The notes under the pieces: generated by a model
Told to the model about the DNA's origin: nothing
The model's database searches: none
Seen by the model: the letters and a program-made list of their open reading frames with translations, nothing else
Position numbers and translations under genes: made by a program
Assembly (NCBI GenBank): GCA_045605445.1
Contig: JAZUPZ010000032.1
Coordinates: 1-64,000, forward strand
Source: CAZMHL01 sp045605445
GTDB lineage: Bacteria > Bacillota > Clostridia > RGIG6154
Length of the DNA: 64,000 nt
Direction: 5' to 3'
In this document: positions 24,756 through 32,803 of the stretch, in pieces
Layout of the letters: each line of letters begins with the position of its first letter
How positions within the stretch are numbered: position 1 is the first letter of the stretch

Positions 24756-25613
24756 ATGATAAAAATTATTGACGTAAGATGTCGTCCCGGAGACAGCGCA
24801 TTTTTAATTGACGACGGAAAAACGGCAATTATGTACGATTCCGGCTTTGCCTTTACAGGTTATAAGGTGGCAGACAAAATCAAAGAGGTGCTGGGAAACA
24901 GAAAGCTTGACTATATTTTTCTTACTCATTCTCACTACGACCATGCTCTCGGCTCGGTTTATGCAAAAAAATACTGGCAGGAGGCAAAGGTGGTTGCAGG
25001 AGAGTATGCAACAAAAATTTTTGCAAAGCCTACCGCAAGAGCGCTTATGCGCGAGCTGGATATGAAGTTTGCAAAAAAGTGCGGAGTTTATGAATATGAA
25101 GATTTAATTGATGAGCTTAAGGTTGACATTCCCGTTAAAGATGGCGACCTTATAAAAGCAGGAGATATGGAGTTTAAAGCAATAAGCCTTCCGGGGCATA
25201 CCCGCTGCTCTGTAGGCTACTACCTTGAAAAGGAAAAGCTCCTTTTGGGAAGCGAAACCACAGGGGTTTACAACGGAGAAAACGATGTTGTTCCCTCTTA
25301 TCTGGTTGGATATGAAATGACTCTTGATTCCCTGAAAAAGGTGGAAGAGCTTAACTGCGAAAACATTCTCGTTCCTCACTTCGGACTTCTTGACAAAGAA
25401 ACAACAAAATTTTACCTGAAAAAAGCAAGAGAAAGCACAGTTTCAAACAAAGAGGAAATTGAACAAATGCTGAAATCCGGCAAAACCAAAGAGGAAATTA
25501 CAGAAAACTTCAAGAAAAAATATTATAAGGGCTACGTTAAAACAATTTATCCCATTGATGCAATGGAGCTTAATACGGGGATTATGATTGACCTTATAAA
25601 ACAAACAATGTAA
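24756..25613 (+). CDS. MBL-fold metallohydrolase
   Basis: A 285-aa protein with the metallo-beta-lactamase fold: FLIDDGKTAIMYDSGFAF, LTHSHYDHALG (His-x-His-x-Asp-His), LPGHTRCSVGYYLE and a final VPHFG. The C-terminal 60 residues are helical and charged (KSGKTKEEITENFKKKYYKGY). No export signal is present. The substrate is unknown. It ends the Dabb-acyltransferase-MBL group; its last codons are part of the first stem of the structured repeat at 25606. Confidence 0.87.
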   Translation: MIKIIDVRCRPGDSAFLIDDGKTAIMYDSGFAFTGYKVADKIKEVLGNRKLDYIFLTHSHYDHALGSVYAKKYWQEAKVVAGEYATKIFAKPTARALMRELDMKFAKKCGVYEYEDLIDELKVDIPVKDGDLIKAGDMEFKAISLPGHTRCSVGYYLEKEKLLLGSETTGVYNGENDVVPSYLVGYEMTLDSLKKVEELNCENILVPHFGLLDKETTKFYLKKARESTVSNKEEIEQMLKSGKTKEEITENFKKKYYKGYVKTIYPIDAMELNTGIMIDLIKQTM

Positions 25614-25905
25614 AGCCGTGCCTGCACGGTTTTACATTGCAGACCGTCGAAAAAGTTGTTCTATCGCAAGAAAAAATGTAGGGTTTTCGATTTTCAATAA
25701 ACAAAAACCAATAGTTTAAAACAGAGCCGTTTCTTCCGGGAAACAGCTCTGTTTCTTGCTTTCCGCGAAAATGAGCCTTGCCGTACCAAAAGTACTGTCT
25801 GCGTTCATTTTCGCGGAATATAACTTCCTTTTTCTCAATCTGCAGCGTGTCGCAAGGTTATCGACACGCTGCAAATTAAAGCCGTGCTTGCACAGCTTTA
25901 ATTTG
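25606..25905 (+). repeat. Structured dispersed repeat, copy 1
   Basis: The element has five stems: AATGTAAAGCCGTGC/GCACGGTTTTACATT (over the MBL stop codon), a conserved GTCGAAAAAGTTGTTCTA tract, AAACAGAGC..GCTCTGTTT, an exact 52-bp core (25764-25815; CGCGAAAATGA..TCATTTTCGCG), CAGCGTGTCG..CGACACGCTG, and AAATTAAAGC..GCTTTAATTT. A copy at 40113-40375 has the same core and order but different sequences in the outer stems. No open frame of merit lies within. It may double as transcript end. Confidence 0.75.
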
Positions 25906-25943
25906 TTAATGCGGCTTCGTCGTTTTTTGTGGGAATATTTTCC

Positions 25944-25972
25944 TTGAATAATTGCATTGTATATGTTAAAAT
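25944..25972 (+). promoter_or_regulatory. Promoter of the trypsin-like protease gene
   Basis: TTGAAT (25944-25949), 17-bp spacer, TAAAAT (25967-25972). Confidence 0.55.
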
Positions 25973-26007
25973 GAAATTGACAAAAGTTAAAAGGGGATGA
26001 GTACAAA

Positions 26008-27117
26008 ATGAAACACATTAAAATTATCGCAGGAGTATTGCTCATTTTTCTGCTGTTAAGCTGTACAGCCTTTGCGGTAAGCGACATCAGGGTTTACATA
26101 AACGGAATGAGGCTTAATTCAAGCGTTATTATGCAGGATGACCGTACTTATGTTCCCGTAAGAGCCCTTTGCGAAGCAATGGGCGCAACCGTTTCCTGGG
26201 ACGATGCTTCAAACAGCGCCTTTGTTACCTTTACAGAGGAGGATGCTATTTCAAAAATTGTTTCAGACATAAGCCCCAGCGTTGTTACAATTATCGGTAA
26301 CTACGACGGAAGCGGAGCAGAAAATAAATATAACAACCCTACAATGCACGGAAGCGGGGTTATTTATAAAAGCAACGGATATATAATCACAAATGCTCAC
26401 GTTGTGACAGACATAAAAAACCTTACGGTTGTTTTAAGCGACGGAACCAGCCTCGCAGGAAAGGTGCTTTACTCAGACGAGGCGGCAGACCTTGCAGTTG
26501 TAAAGGTTGACAAATTAGGGTTAAAGCCCGTTACAATGGCAGAGGAAGCAACAATTCTTTCGGGCAAAACTGCAATTGCGGTAGGAACCCCTATTTCCCT
26601 TTCAATGAGAAACTCAGTTACAAAGGGAATCGTAAGCGGATGCGACGTTGCCTTAAGCGGTTCTCATTATAAGCTTATTCAGACCGATGCGGCAATAAAT
26701 CCCGGAAACAGCGGCGGACCCCTTCTTAATTCAAAGGGCGAGCTTATCGGAATAAACTCTTCAAAATATGTAAGCGAGAGTATTGACAATATGGGCTTTG
26801 CCATTCCGGTTGACACGGTTAAGTTTGCAATAGCTCAGTTTGAAAAGAACGGAAGAATCGTAAGACCTTCTCTTAAATTTACCCTTGAAGAATCCTGGGA
26901 GGCAAAAATCGGACTTCCTACTTCAAAGGGAATAACAGTTAAAAACTCAAGCGAACCGAATATTGCATCGGGCGCAGTTATAAACTCCGTTAATTCAATT
27001 CCCGTTCACAGTATTGCAGACTGGAACGAGGCTGTGAAAGATACTTACAACGGAGCATCGTTAAACGTTAACTTTACTTACGGCGGAGTTACTGCCGATG
27101 TGGTAATAACAGGATAG
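26008..27117 (+). CDS. Secreted stalk-domain trypsin-like serine protease (HtrA/DegP-like)
   Basis: A 369-aa exported protein. The signal sequence MKHIKIIAGVLLIFLLLSC ends in an LLSC lipobox-like site, so it may be a lipoprotein. Residues about 28-73 are a copper-amine-oxidase-N domain (YVPVRALCEAMGATVSWDD). The protease domain has the triad His in ITNAHVV, Asp in AADLAVVKV and Ser in NPGNSGGPLL. The C-terminal 75 residues resemble a reduced PDZ (IASGAVINSVNSIPVHSIADW). It probably acts in protein quality control at the cell surface. It is followed 12 bp later by another stalk-domain protein, probably in one operon. Confidence 0.9.
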   Translation: MKHIKIIAGVLLIFLLLSCTAFAVSDIRVYINGMRLNSSVIMQDDRTYVPVRALCEAMGATVSWDDASNSAFVTFTEEDAISKIVSDISPSVVTIIGNYDGSGAENKYNNPTMHGSGVIYKSNGYIITNAHVVTDIKNLTVVLSDGTSLAGKVLYSDEAADLAVVKVDKLGLKPVTMAEEATILSGKTAIAVGTPISLSMRNSVTKGIVSGCDVALSGSHYKLIQTDAAINPGNSGGPLLNSKGELIGINSSKYVSESIDNMGFAIPVDTVKFAIAQFEKNGRIVRPSLKFTLEESWEAKIGLPTSKGITVKNSSEPNIASGAVINSVNSIPVHSIADWNEAVKDTYNGASLNVNFTYGGVTADVVITG

Positions 27118-27129
27118 GAGGATTTATAA

Positions 27130-29004
27130 ATGAAAAAATTATGTGCGGCAATTCTTGTTTTAACACTGGTGCTTTCTATGTTTACCGGGGTAGCTTCGGC
27201 AAATGACCAAAGGGTTGAAATAGAATTTTATGTAGGCGATGAAACCCTTATGATTAACGGTCAGCCGGTAACTGTTGCAAAGCCTTATGTGGTTGGCGAG
27301 GGGGTAACTCTTGTTCCCGTTCGTGTTATAACCGAGGCTTTCGGTGCAGAGGTTGACTGGGTGGAAGAAACCCAGACCGTTACCCTTAAATATCCCGATG
27401 TTAACATTGTTCTTCAGATAGGAAACCCTGTTGCAGAGGTTAACGGCAAGTCGGAAACTCTTCTTGCAGCTCCCGAGCTTCCGGGAGACTATACAATGGT
27501 TCCTTTGAGATTTATCTCGGAAAATTTCGGAGCCGAGGTTTCCTACGATGAGGCAACAGAAAAAATAACCGTTGTAAAAGAGCTTTCAACGGGCGACTCC
27601 TCCCTTGTAGAGGGCGGAATTGAAGAAACCTATATCGGCGACAGCTACTATGGCTGGATGATGGAAAATCCCAAAGATATGCAAATGAGCAAAAGGGAGT
27701 TCGACGGAACGGAAACCCGTTTTGAATACGGAGAAAAGAACGTTATCAGCATTTCTGTTTACAATATAAGCGAAGATTACAATTTTGAAAAATCCTATTC
27801 CGGCTGGAAGGACGAATTTAAAAATTATACTCTTGTAAAAGCAGAGAAAAATACCTCTGATAAAAACAGAAAATATATGCATATTCAGGCAAAAGACAAA
27901 ACAATGTTCTGCGAGGTTTATGAATATATAACCGCAGACCGCGCCTTTGTTCTTCTGGGAATTTACGACAATACAAACGCTCAGGACAGAGAAAAAGGAA
28001 TAAAGCTTCTTGAAACCTTCGACACAACCTTCACCGGTAATGATATTTACGACCTTTCAAACGTTAAAGATGGCTACCGTAAATTCGAAGCGGAAACATT
28101 AAAACTGAAAATTGACATTCCTGCTCATTTCGCTCTGTATTCCGACAAGCTTGAAAATGCCTTTGAATTTGTAAGCTATACTAAAGACGACAACGAGTCG
28201 GAAATCAAAGTAGAGGTTTATTCAAAGGATAATGTATACTCGGCTCAGTCCCTTGCAACAAAGGATTATGAGTACAACAAATCAAATTACAACGAAGCAG
28301 TTGTAACCTTCGACAAGCAGGTTTCCCAGAATTCTTATACCAACATAAGAACCTATGAATACAGCTACACAATTAAAACAAAAGAGCTGAATACATATAT
28401 ACGCGATATTTTCTTTGAGCTCGGCGAATACGTTTACAACGTTGTAGTAAAAGTTAAGCTTCCTCACGAAAACAAGGAAAAATTCGTAAGAACAATAATG
28501 AACAGCGTTGAAATAAGCGAAATCAACTTTGCAGAAGTGGGAACCCTTATCCGTAACGACGACGAAACCGAGGGAACCTTTGAAATGAAGGGCATGTCAG
28601 GTTGTACAATTGTAATGCCAAACTCTTACGAGGAACTTGCAAACTCAACCAAAAACGATGTTATGTATACCAACGGACTTGTTGTTTTCTACGGTATGGT
28701 GTATGACGATGCAGACTACGTTTACACTCATCTGAAATCAGCCTTAAGAGAATATGAAAGAGCAGTAGGGGAACAAGGCGGAACAATAATAAGCGGAACT
28801 GCCGATACCACCATTGGCAACAAAAAGTTTGCCACAATGACCTACGTTAAGGAAACAAACGGAATTGTAGCCTACGGCGAAGTTTATTTCACAACTCACG
28901 AAGGCAAAGCCTACGCCATCGAAGTGATCTATCCTCAGCTTCTTTATTCTCAGGCAGCGAGAGAAGAAGTAAGGGGTATGATTGAATCAATAACCTTCGA
29001 ATAA
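27130..29004 (+). CDS. Secreted stalk-domain (copper-amine-oxidase-N) protein, function unknown
   Basis: A 624-aa protein with signal peptide MKKLCAAILVLTLVLSMFTGVASA. Residues about 35-155 contain two half-repeats of the stalk domain: TLVPVRVITEAFGAEVDWVEETQTVTL and TMVPLRFISENFGAEVSYDEATEKITV. The remaining 460 residues show three loosely similar alpha-beta modules with motifs such as ILLGIYDNTNAQDREKGIKLLETFD and VRGMIESITFE, in the style of PsbP/MogA-like lipid- or ligand-binding folds. No catalytic motif was recognised. AGGAGG precedes the start. It likely acts in the cell envelope with the adjacent protease. Confidence 0.82.
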   Translation: MKKLCAAILVLTLVLSMFTGVASANDQRVEIEFYVGDETLMINGQPVTVAKPYVVGEGVTLVPVRVITEAFGAEVDWVEETQTVTLKYPDVNIVLQIGNPVAEVNGKSETLLAAPELPGDYTMVPLRFISENFGAEVSYDEATEKITVVKELSTGDSSLVEGGIEETYIGDSYYGWMMENPKDMQMSKREFDGTETRFEYGEKNVISISVYNISEDYNFEKSYSGWKDEFKNYTLVKAEKNTSDKNRKYMHIQAKDKTMFCEVYEYITADRAFVLLGIYDNTNAQDREKGIKLLETFDTTFTGNDIYDLSNVKDGYRKFEAETLKLKIDIPAHFALYSDKLENAFEFVSYTKDDNESEIKVEVYSKDNVYSAQSLATKDYEYNKSNYNEAVVTFDKQVSQNSYTNIRTYEYSYTIKTKELNTYIRDIFFELGEYVYNVVVKVKLPHENKEKFVRTIMNSVEISEINFAEVGTLIRNDDETEGTFEMKGMSGCTIVMPNSYEELANSTKNDVMYTNGLVVFYGMVYDDADYVYTHLKSALREYERAVGEQGGTIISGTADTTIGNKKFATMTYVKETNGIVAYGEVYFTTHEGKAYAIEVIYPQLLYSQAAREEVRGMIESITFE

Positions 29005-29008
29005 TTGC

Positions 29009-29112
29009 GGAGTGTTAAAATTGCCCGGATATGCACAAACTTCACCTAACTCCGCGTACCTTTGTACGCGTTCAGGTTCAGTTTGTACATCCCGAACAAT
29101 TTTCCCCACTCC
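29009..29112. repeat. Near-perfect 104-bp palindrome
   Basis: GGAGTG..CACTCC at the ends and CGCGTAC-CTTT-GTACGCG at the tip enclose paired tracts AAAATTG/CAATTTT, ATGcACAAAC/GTTTGTaCAT and CACCT/AGGT. Part of the left arm (GTGTTAAAATTG..ACAAACTT) is repeated at 29118-29150. It stands directly after the stalk-protein stop codon. Confidence 0.7.
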
Positions 29113-29178
29113 TTTTCGGGTGTTAAAATTGTCTGAATACAAACAAACTTGGTGAGAGGAATAAAAAAGAAAAAAGAT

Positions 29179-29221
29179 ACAATGGCGAGTGTCCGCAAGG
29201 GCGCCCGCCATTGTTTTTGTT
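29179..29221 (+). terminator. Terminator of the protease / stalk-protein operon
   Basis: ACAATGGCGaGTGTCC-GCAA-GGGCGcCCGCCATTGT followed by TTTTGTT. Confidence 0.78.
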
Positions 29222-29222
29222 A

Positions 29223-29251
29223 TTGACAATGAATGCGGTAACATTTATAAT
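29223..29251 (+). promoter_or_regulatory. Strong sigma-A promoter of the GH28 gene
   Basis: Consensus TTGACA (29223-29228), 17-bp spacer and TATAAT (29246-29251). Confidence 0.9.
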
Positions 29252-29289
29252 TGATATGATGTGATTAAAAGAGAAAGGATAAAAAATCT

Positions 29290-30612
29290 ATGTATAATAT
29301 TCTTGATTTCGGAGCAATCCCCGACGGGGTTACAAATTCTACAAAGGCAGTTCAGAGGGCAATAGACAAGTGCCGTGAAAACGGCGGCGGAACGGTTTTC
29401 GTTCCAACGGGAAAATATGTTATTGCTTCGCTTATTCTCTGCAGCAATCTTCATTTTGAATTTGAAGCGGGTTCTTATTTTTACGGAAGCAAAAATGTTG
29501 ACGACTTCAATCCCAGAGAAAAAATAGAGTACACGCTCTACCAGGACCCTACTCATTCTTATTTCCACAGAAGTATGTTTTTTGCCGACGAGTGTGAAAA
29601 CGTTTCCTTCAGCGGATTCGGAACAATTGATATGCAGAGTGTTTGGGAAAATGTTCCGACTCCCGGCGCAACGGAATGGAGCTGGAAGAGAGCTGCAAAG
29701 ATTTTTGCCTTCAAAAAATGTAAAAATGTAACCGTTTGCGATCTTACGCTTCTTCACTGTACCGACGTTGCGGTTTATTTTGCCGGCTGTGAAAACGTAA
29801 AAGCTTCAAGGCTTACCATTGATACAAATATCGATGCTATCAGCCCCGACTGTTGTAAAAATGTTACTATTTCTGACTGTATCATAAGAAGCGGCGACGA
29901 TGCAATTGTTCTTAAAAGCTCTTACGTTCTTAATGAAAAGAGAATCTGCGAAAACGTAATGGTAACAAACTGCAGAGTGTCCTCCCGATGTAACGGAATA
30001 AAGCTTGGAACAGAGTCAAACGGCGGTTATAAGAATATCACCATTTCAAACTGTACTGTTTATAATACATATATGGCAGGCGTTGCCCTTGAAGTAACCG
30101 ACGGTGGCGACCTTGACGGCGTTGTGGTTAACAATATTGCAATGAAAAACGTAGGAACACCGCTTTACGTTATTCTGTCTGACAGAAGAAGAGGTCCAAA
30201 GGGTACTCAGCTGGGAAGCCTTAAAAACGTTACAATAAGCAACGTAACCGCAATCGGCCCTTACAACGAGCCCTGGCTTGCGCCTCACCTTACAACCATG
30301 TGGGAGAGCGAGCAGATGTGCGTAACAGAGGTTATAGCTTCAAGCATAACAGGACATAAGGACAGAAAAATTGAAAATATAACTCTTTCAAATATAGATA
30401 TCTGCGTTCCCGGTGGCGGAAAGGAAGAGGACAGAAATATTGTTCTTCCGGAAAACGAAAAGAACTATCCCGAAAACAACTGTTTCGGAAGTGTTCTTCC
30501 CGCAAGCGGAATCTTTTTCAGACACGTTAAAAATTTAAGCCTTACAAATGTTAATATTCATACCTATGAAGAGGATGCCCGTGACGGTCTTGTGTTTGAA
30601 GATGTTGAGTGA
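29290..30612 (+). CDS. Glycoside hydrolase family 28 (polygalacturonase-like)
   Basis: A 440-aa parallel beta-helix enzyme without signal peptide, so probably cytosolic. The start DFGAIPDGVTNSTKAVQRAIDKCRENGGGTVFVPTGKY is the pectate-lyase-3/GH28 entry motif. The active site follows: NIDAISPDCCKNVTISDCIIRSGDDAIVLKS, with the Asp of NxD and the DD pair, then GIKLGTE. The classic His motif G(H)G is replaced by SRCNGIKLG. It should cut alpha-galacturonide or similar uronide or rhamnose links in oligosaccharides. It has its own promoter; no terminator is seen before the trpB promoter. Confidence 0.87.
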   Translation: MYNILDFGAIPDGVTNSTKAVQRAIDKCRENGGGTVFVPTGKYVIASLILCSNLHFEFEAGSYFYGSKNVDDFNPREKIEYTLYQDPTHSYFHRSMFFADECENVSFSGFGTIDMQSVWENVPTPGATEWSWKRAAKIFAFKKCKNVTVCDLTLLHCTDVAVYFAGCENVKASRLTIDTNIDAISPDCCKNVTISDCIIRSGDDAIVLKSSYVLNEKRICENVMVTNCRVSSRCNGIKLGTESNGGYKNITISNCTVYNTYMAGVALEVTDGGDLDGVVVNNIAMKNVGTPLYVILSDRRRGPKGTQLGSLKNVTISNVTAIGPYNEPWLAPHLTTMWESEQMCVTEVIASSITGHKDRKIENITLSNIDICVPGGGKEEDRNIVLPENEKNYPENNCFGSVLPASGIFFRHVKNLSLTNVNIHTYEEDARDGLVFEDVE

Positions 30613-30618
30613 AAAAAG

Positions 30619-30647
30619 TAGACAAAAGCAGAATTTTGTGGTAGAAT
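30619..30647 (+). promoter_or_regulatory. Promoter of the leader peptide / trpB transcript
   Basis: TAGACA (30619-30624), 17-bp spacer, TAGAAT (30642-30647), starting a leader of about 170 nt. Confidence 0.6.
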
Positions 30648-30680
30648 AATGGTTAATAATTTTATTGAGGAGTGAAAAAA

Positions 30681-30737
30681 ATGACTTTTTTGAAAAAATA
30701 TATTGAAAATCAGAACGGAGGTCATATCTGGGCTTAG
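30681..30737 (+). CDS. Putative 18-codon leader peptide ahead of trpB
   Basis: A short frame, MTFLKKYIENQNGGHIWA, with an excellent ribosome site (GAGGAG at 30667-30672, 8 bp spacing). Its only Trp codon is the second to last sense codon. The TGG-GCT-TAG end forms a hairpin TGGGC-TTA-GCCCA (30729-30741), and a second hairpin TTTGCAG..CTGCGCAAA (30760-30783) follows. Placement before a tryptophan synthase gene suggests ribosome-mediated attenuation by tryptophan supply. Classical Trp leaders carry tandem Trp codons, so one codon is weaker evidence. Confidence 0.55.
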   Translation: MTFLKKYIENQNGGHIWA

Positions 30738-30783
30738 CCCATTAGCCTATATATGTTTCTTTGCAGGTGATATACTGCGCAAA
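30729..30783 (+). promoter_or_regulatory. Leader hairpins of the trpB transcript
   Basis: Hairpin A overlaps the leader-peptide stop codon. GGCT in its 5' arm can alternatively pair with AGCC at 30743-30746. Hairpin B (30760-30783) is followed by an imperfect U-rich tract (TTGGTTTTAATATATTTTTT). This permits, but does not prove, alternative folds. Confidence 0.35.
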
Positions 30784-30822
30784 TTGGTTTTAATATATTT
30801 TTTAAAAAGGAGATTTTTTATT

Positions 30823-32064
30823 ATGAATAAATACAGAGATTTTGATAACTATCTTAAAGAAAACCCAACGGCAGACGGATATTTTGGTGAATACGGCGGT
30901 TCATTCCAGGCTCCCGAGCTTATTGAAGCCTTTAAAGAGGCCGACGATGCTTACGAGGCAATTTGCCATTCTGCTCAGTTTATAAATGAGCTTCGCAGAA
31001 TAAGAAAGGAATTTCAGGGCAGACCTACTCCCGTTTATCACTGCGAAAGACTTTCAAAAATTTTCGGGAACTGCCAGATTTATCTTAAAAGGGAAGACCT
31101 TAACCATACCGGTGCTCATAAGCTGAACCATTGTATGGGCGAAGGACTTCTTGCGAAATTTATGGGCAAAAAGAAAATAATCGCAGAAACCGGCGCAGGT
31201 CAGCACGGCGTTGCAATTGCAACCGCTGCGGCTTATTTTGGTATGGAGTGCGACGTTTATATGGGCGAGGTTGATATTGAAAAGCAGCACCCCAACGTTA
31301 TAAGAATGAAAATGCTGGGAGCAAACGTTGTTCCCGTAACAAAAGGTCTTAAAACCCTTAAAGAAGCCTGCGATGCGGCTTTTGAGGCATATCTCCAAGA
31401 ATATAAGGATGCAATTTACTGTATTGGTACAGCGGCAGGTCCCCATCCGTTCCCGAAAATGGTAAGGGACTTTCAGTCGGTAATCGGAATTGAAGCAAGA
31501 GAGCAGTTCCTTGAAATGACGGGAATTATGCCCGATGCTGTAACTGCCTGCGTAGGCGGCGGCTCAAACTCTCTCGGAATGTTTACTCCTTTCCTTGCAG
31601 ACCCCGTTGAAATTTACGGTGTTGAGCCTCTTGGACGTGGTGCAAATGTTGGTGACCACGCGGCAACAATGGCATATGGCACAAAAGGAATTATCCACGG
31701 CTACACAAGCTATGTTCTTCAGGATGAAAAGGGCGAGCCTCTTCCTGTTTATTCAATCGCCAGCGGTCTTGATTATCCGGGTGTAGGCCCTGAACATGCT
31801 CACCTTCGTGATCTGGGCAGAATTCACTATGAAACTGTTTCCGACGAGGAAGCAATGGAAGCCTTCTTCCTTCTTTCAAGATATGAAGGAATTATTCCTG
31901 CAATCGAAAGTGCTCACGCTGTTGCATATGCAATCCGCTATGCAAAGGAGCACAAATCAGGCTCAATTCTTGCTTGTCTTTCCGGAAGAGGGGATAAGGA
32001 TATCGACTATGTTTATGAAAAATACGGTTGCGGCGAAAAGTTCAAGCTTGATTACGATGTTTAA
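30823..32064 (+). CDS. trpB: Tryptophan synthase beta chain (TrpB), stand-alone
   Basis: A 413-aa PLP enzyme, fold type II. Start ATG 30823 has AAAGGAG 10 bp upstream. TrpB marks are YFGEYGGSFQAPEL, RPTPVYHCERL, the PLP lysine in LKREDLNHTGAHKLNH, AETGAGQHGVAIATAAAYFGMECDVYMG, the phosphate loop CVGGGSNSLGMF, and SGLDYPGVGPEHAHL. It makes L-tryptophan from indole and L-serine. No trpA or other trp genes are nearby, so it may salvage free indole (inference). The upstream 18-codon frame suggests control by Trp-tRNA level. Confidence 0.93.
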   Translation: MNKYRDFDNYLKENPTADGYFGEYGGSFQAPELIEAFKEADDAYEAICHSAQFINELRRIRKEFQGRPTPVYHCERLSKIFGNCQIYLKREDLNHTGAHKLNHCMGEGLLAKFMGKKKIIAETGAGQHGVAIATAAAYFGMECDVYMGEVDIEKQHPNVIRMKMLGANVVPVTKGLKTLKEACDAAFEAYLQEYKDAIYCIGTAAGPHPFPKMVRDFQSVIGIEAREQFLEMTGIMPDAVTACVGGGSNSLGMFTPFLADPVEIYGVEPLGRGANVGDHAATMAYGTKGIIHGYTSYVLQDEKGEPLPVYSIASGLDYPGVGPEHAHLRDLGRIHYETVSDEEAMEAFFLLSRYEGIIPAIESAHAVAYAIRYAKEHKSGSILACLSGRGDKDIDYVYEKYGCGEKFKLDYDV

Positions 32065-32071
32065 AAAATAA

Positions 32072-32098
32072 AAGGCAGGGCAAACCTGCCTTTTTTTA
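32072..32098 (+). terminator. Terminator of trpB
   Basis: AAGGCAGG-GCAAA-CCTGCCTT followed by TTTTT. Confidence 0.85.
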
Positions 32099-32111
32099 AA
32101 GTGGTGTTTTT

Positions 32112-32789
32112 ATGACAGACAGAAAAAGAGGAATATCAATTGCGTTAATCGTTGTTTTTTGCTGTATTATAATGGCTTTGGTTGACGGAATATGGCAGCC
32201 GGACTATGCGGTTAAATCGGCAATAAAGGTTGTTTTGTTTATAGCGCTTCCTTTTGCATATTCAATTTTTGACAAAGATATAAAATTAAAAGAGCTTTTC
32301 CGGGCAGATAAAAAGGGAATGAAATTTGCTTTTTATCTCTGCATTCCCGTTTTTGTGCTTATTTTAGGAGCATATCTCCTTTTGAAAGATGTTTTCGATT
32401 TTTCAAAGGTTACCGGGGCTCTTACGGGCAACATAGGGGTAAGCAGGGAAAACTTTCTTTTTGTTGCAATATACATATCCTTTGCAAATTCCCTTCTGGA
32501 GGAATTTTTCTTCAGGGGCTTTGCCTTTTTAACTCTTAAAAAAACAGCTTCCCGTAAATTTGCATATGTGTTCAGCTCCCTTTCCTTTTCGCTTTACCAT
32601 CTTGCAATAATGACAGGCTGGTTTTCTGTTATTGTTTTTGTAATAACCCTTTCGGGGCTTTTTGCGGGCGGTTTGATTTTTAATTATCTTAACGAAAAAA
32701 GCGATAATATTTACACCTCCTGGTTCGTTCATATGTTTGCAAACTTTGCAATAAACACAATCGGGTGTATGCTTTTCGGAATAATATAA
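32112..32789 (+). CDS. CPBP family intramembrane glutamic endopeptidase
   Basis: A 225-aa protein with about six to seven membrane segments. The CPBP (Abi) motifs are NSLLEEFFFRGFAF (Glu-Glu plus Arg), SSLSFSLYHLAI (conserved His) and NIYTSWFVHMFANFAINTIG (final His and Asn). Family members cleave prenylated or other membrane peptides and often confer bacteriocin self-immunity. No bacteriocin gene was found nearby. The PHP gene starts 14 bp downstream with AAGGAG inside this gene's end. Confidence 0.87.
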   Translation: MTDRKRGISIALIVVFCCIIMALVDGIWQPDYAVKSAIKVVLFIALPFAYSIFDKDIKLKELFRADKKGMKFAFYLCIPVFVLILGAYLLLKDVFDFSKVTGALTGNIGVSRENFLFVAIYISFANSLLEEFFFRGFAFLTLKKTASRKFAYVFSSLSFSLYHLAIMTGWFSVIVFVITLSGLFAGGLIFNYLNEKSDNIYTSWFVHMFANFAINTIGCMLFGII

Positions 32790-32803
32790 GGAGAAATTTA
32801 AAA

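Noticed and set aside
25606..25905. Small protein frames on either strand over the structured repeat
   Set aside because: They follow the palindromes, lack ribosome sites and are not shared in frame by the second copy.
30729..30822. Calling a proven trp attenuator
   Set aside because: The second hairpin's U-run is interrupted and only one Trp codon is present, so the mechanism is left open.
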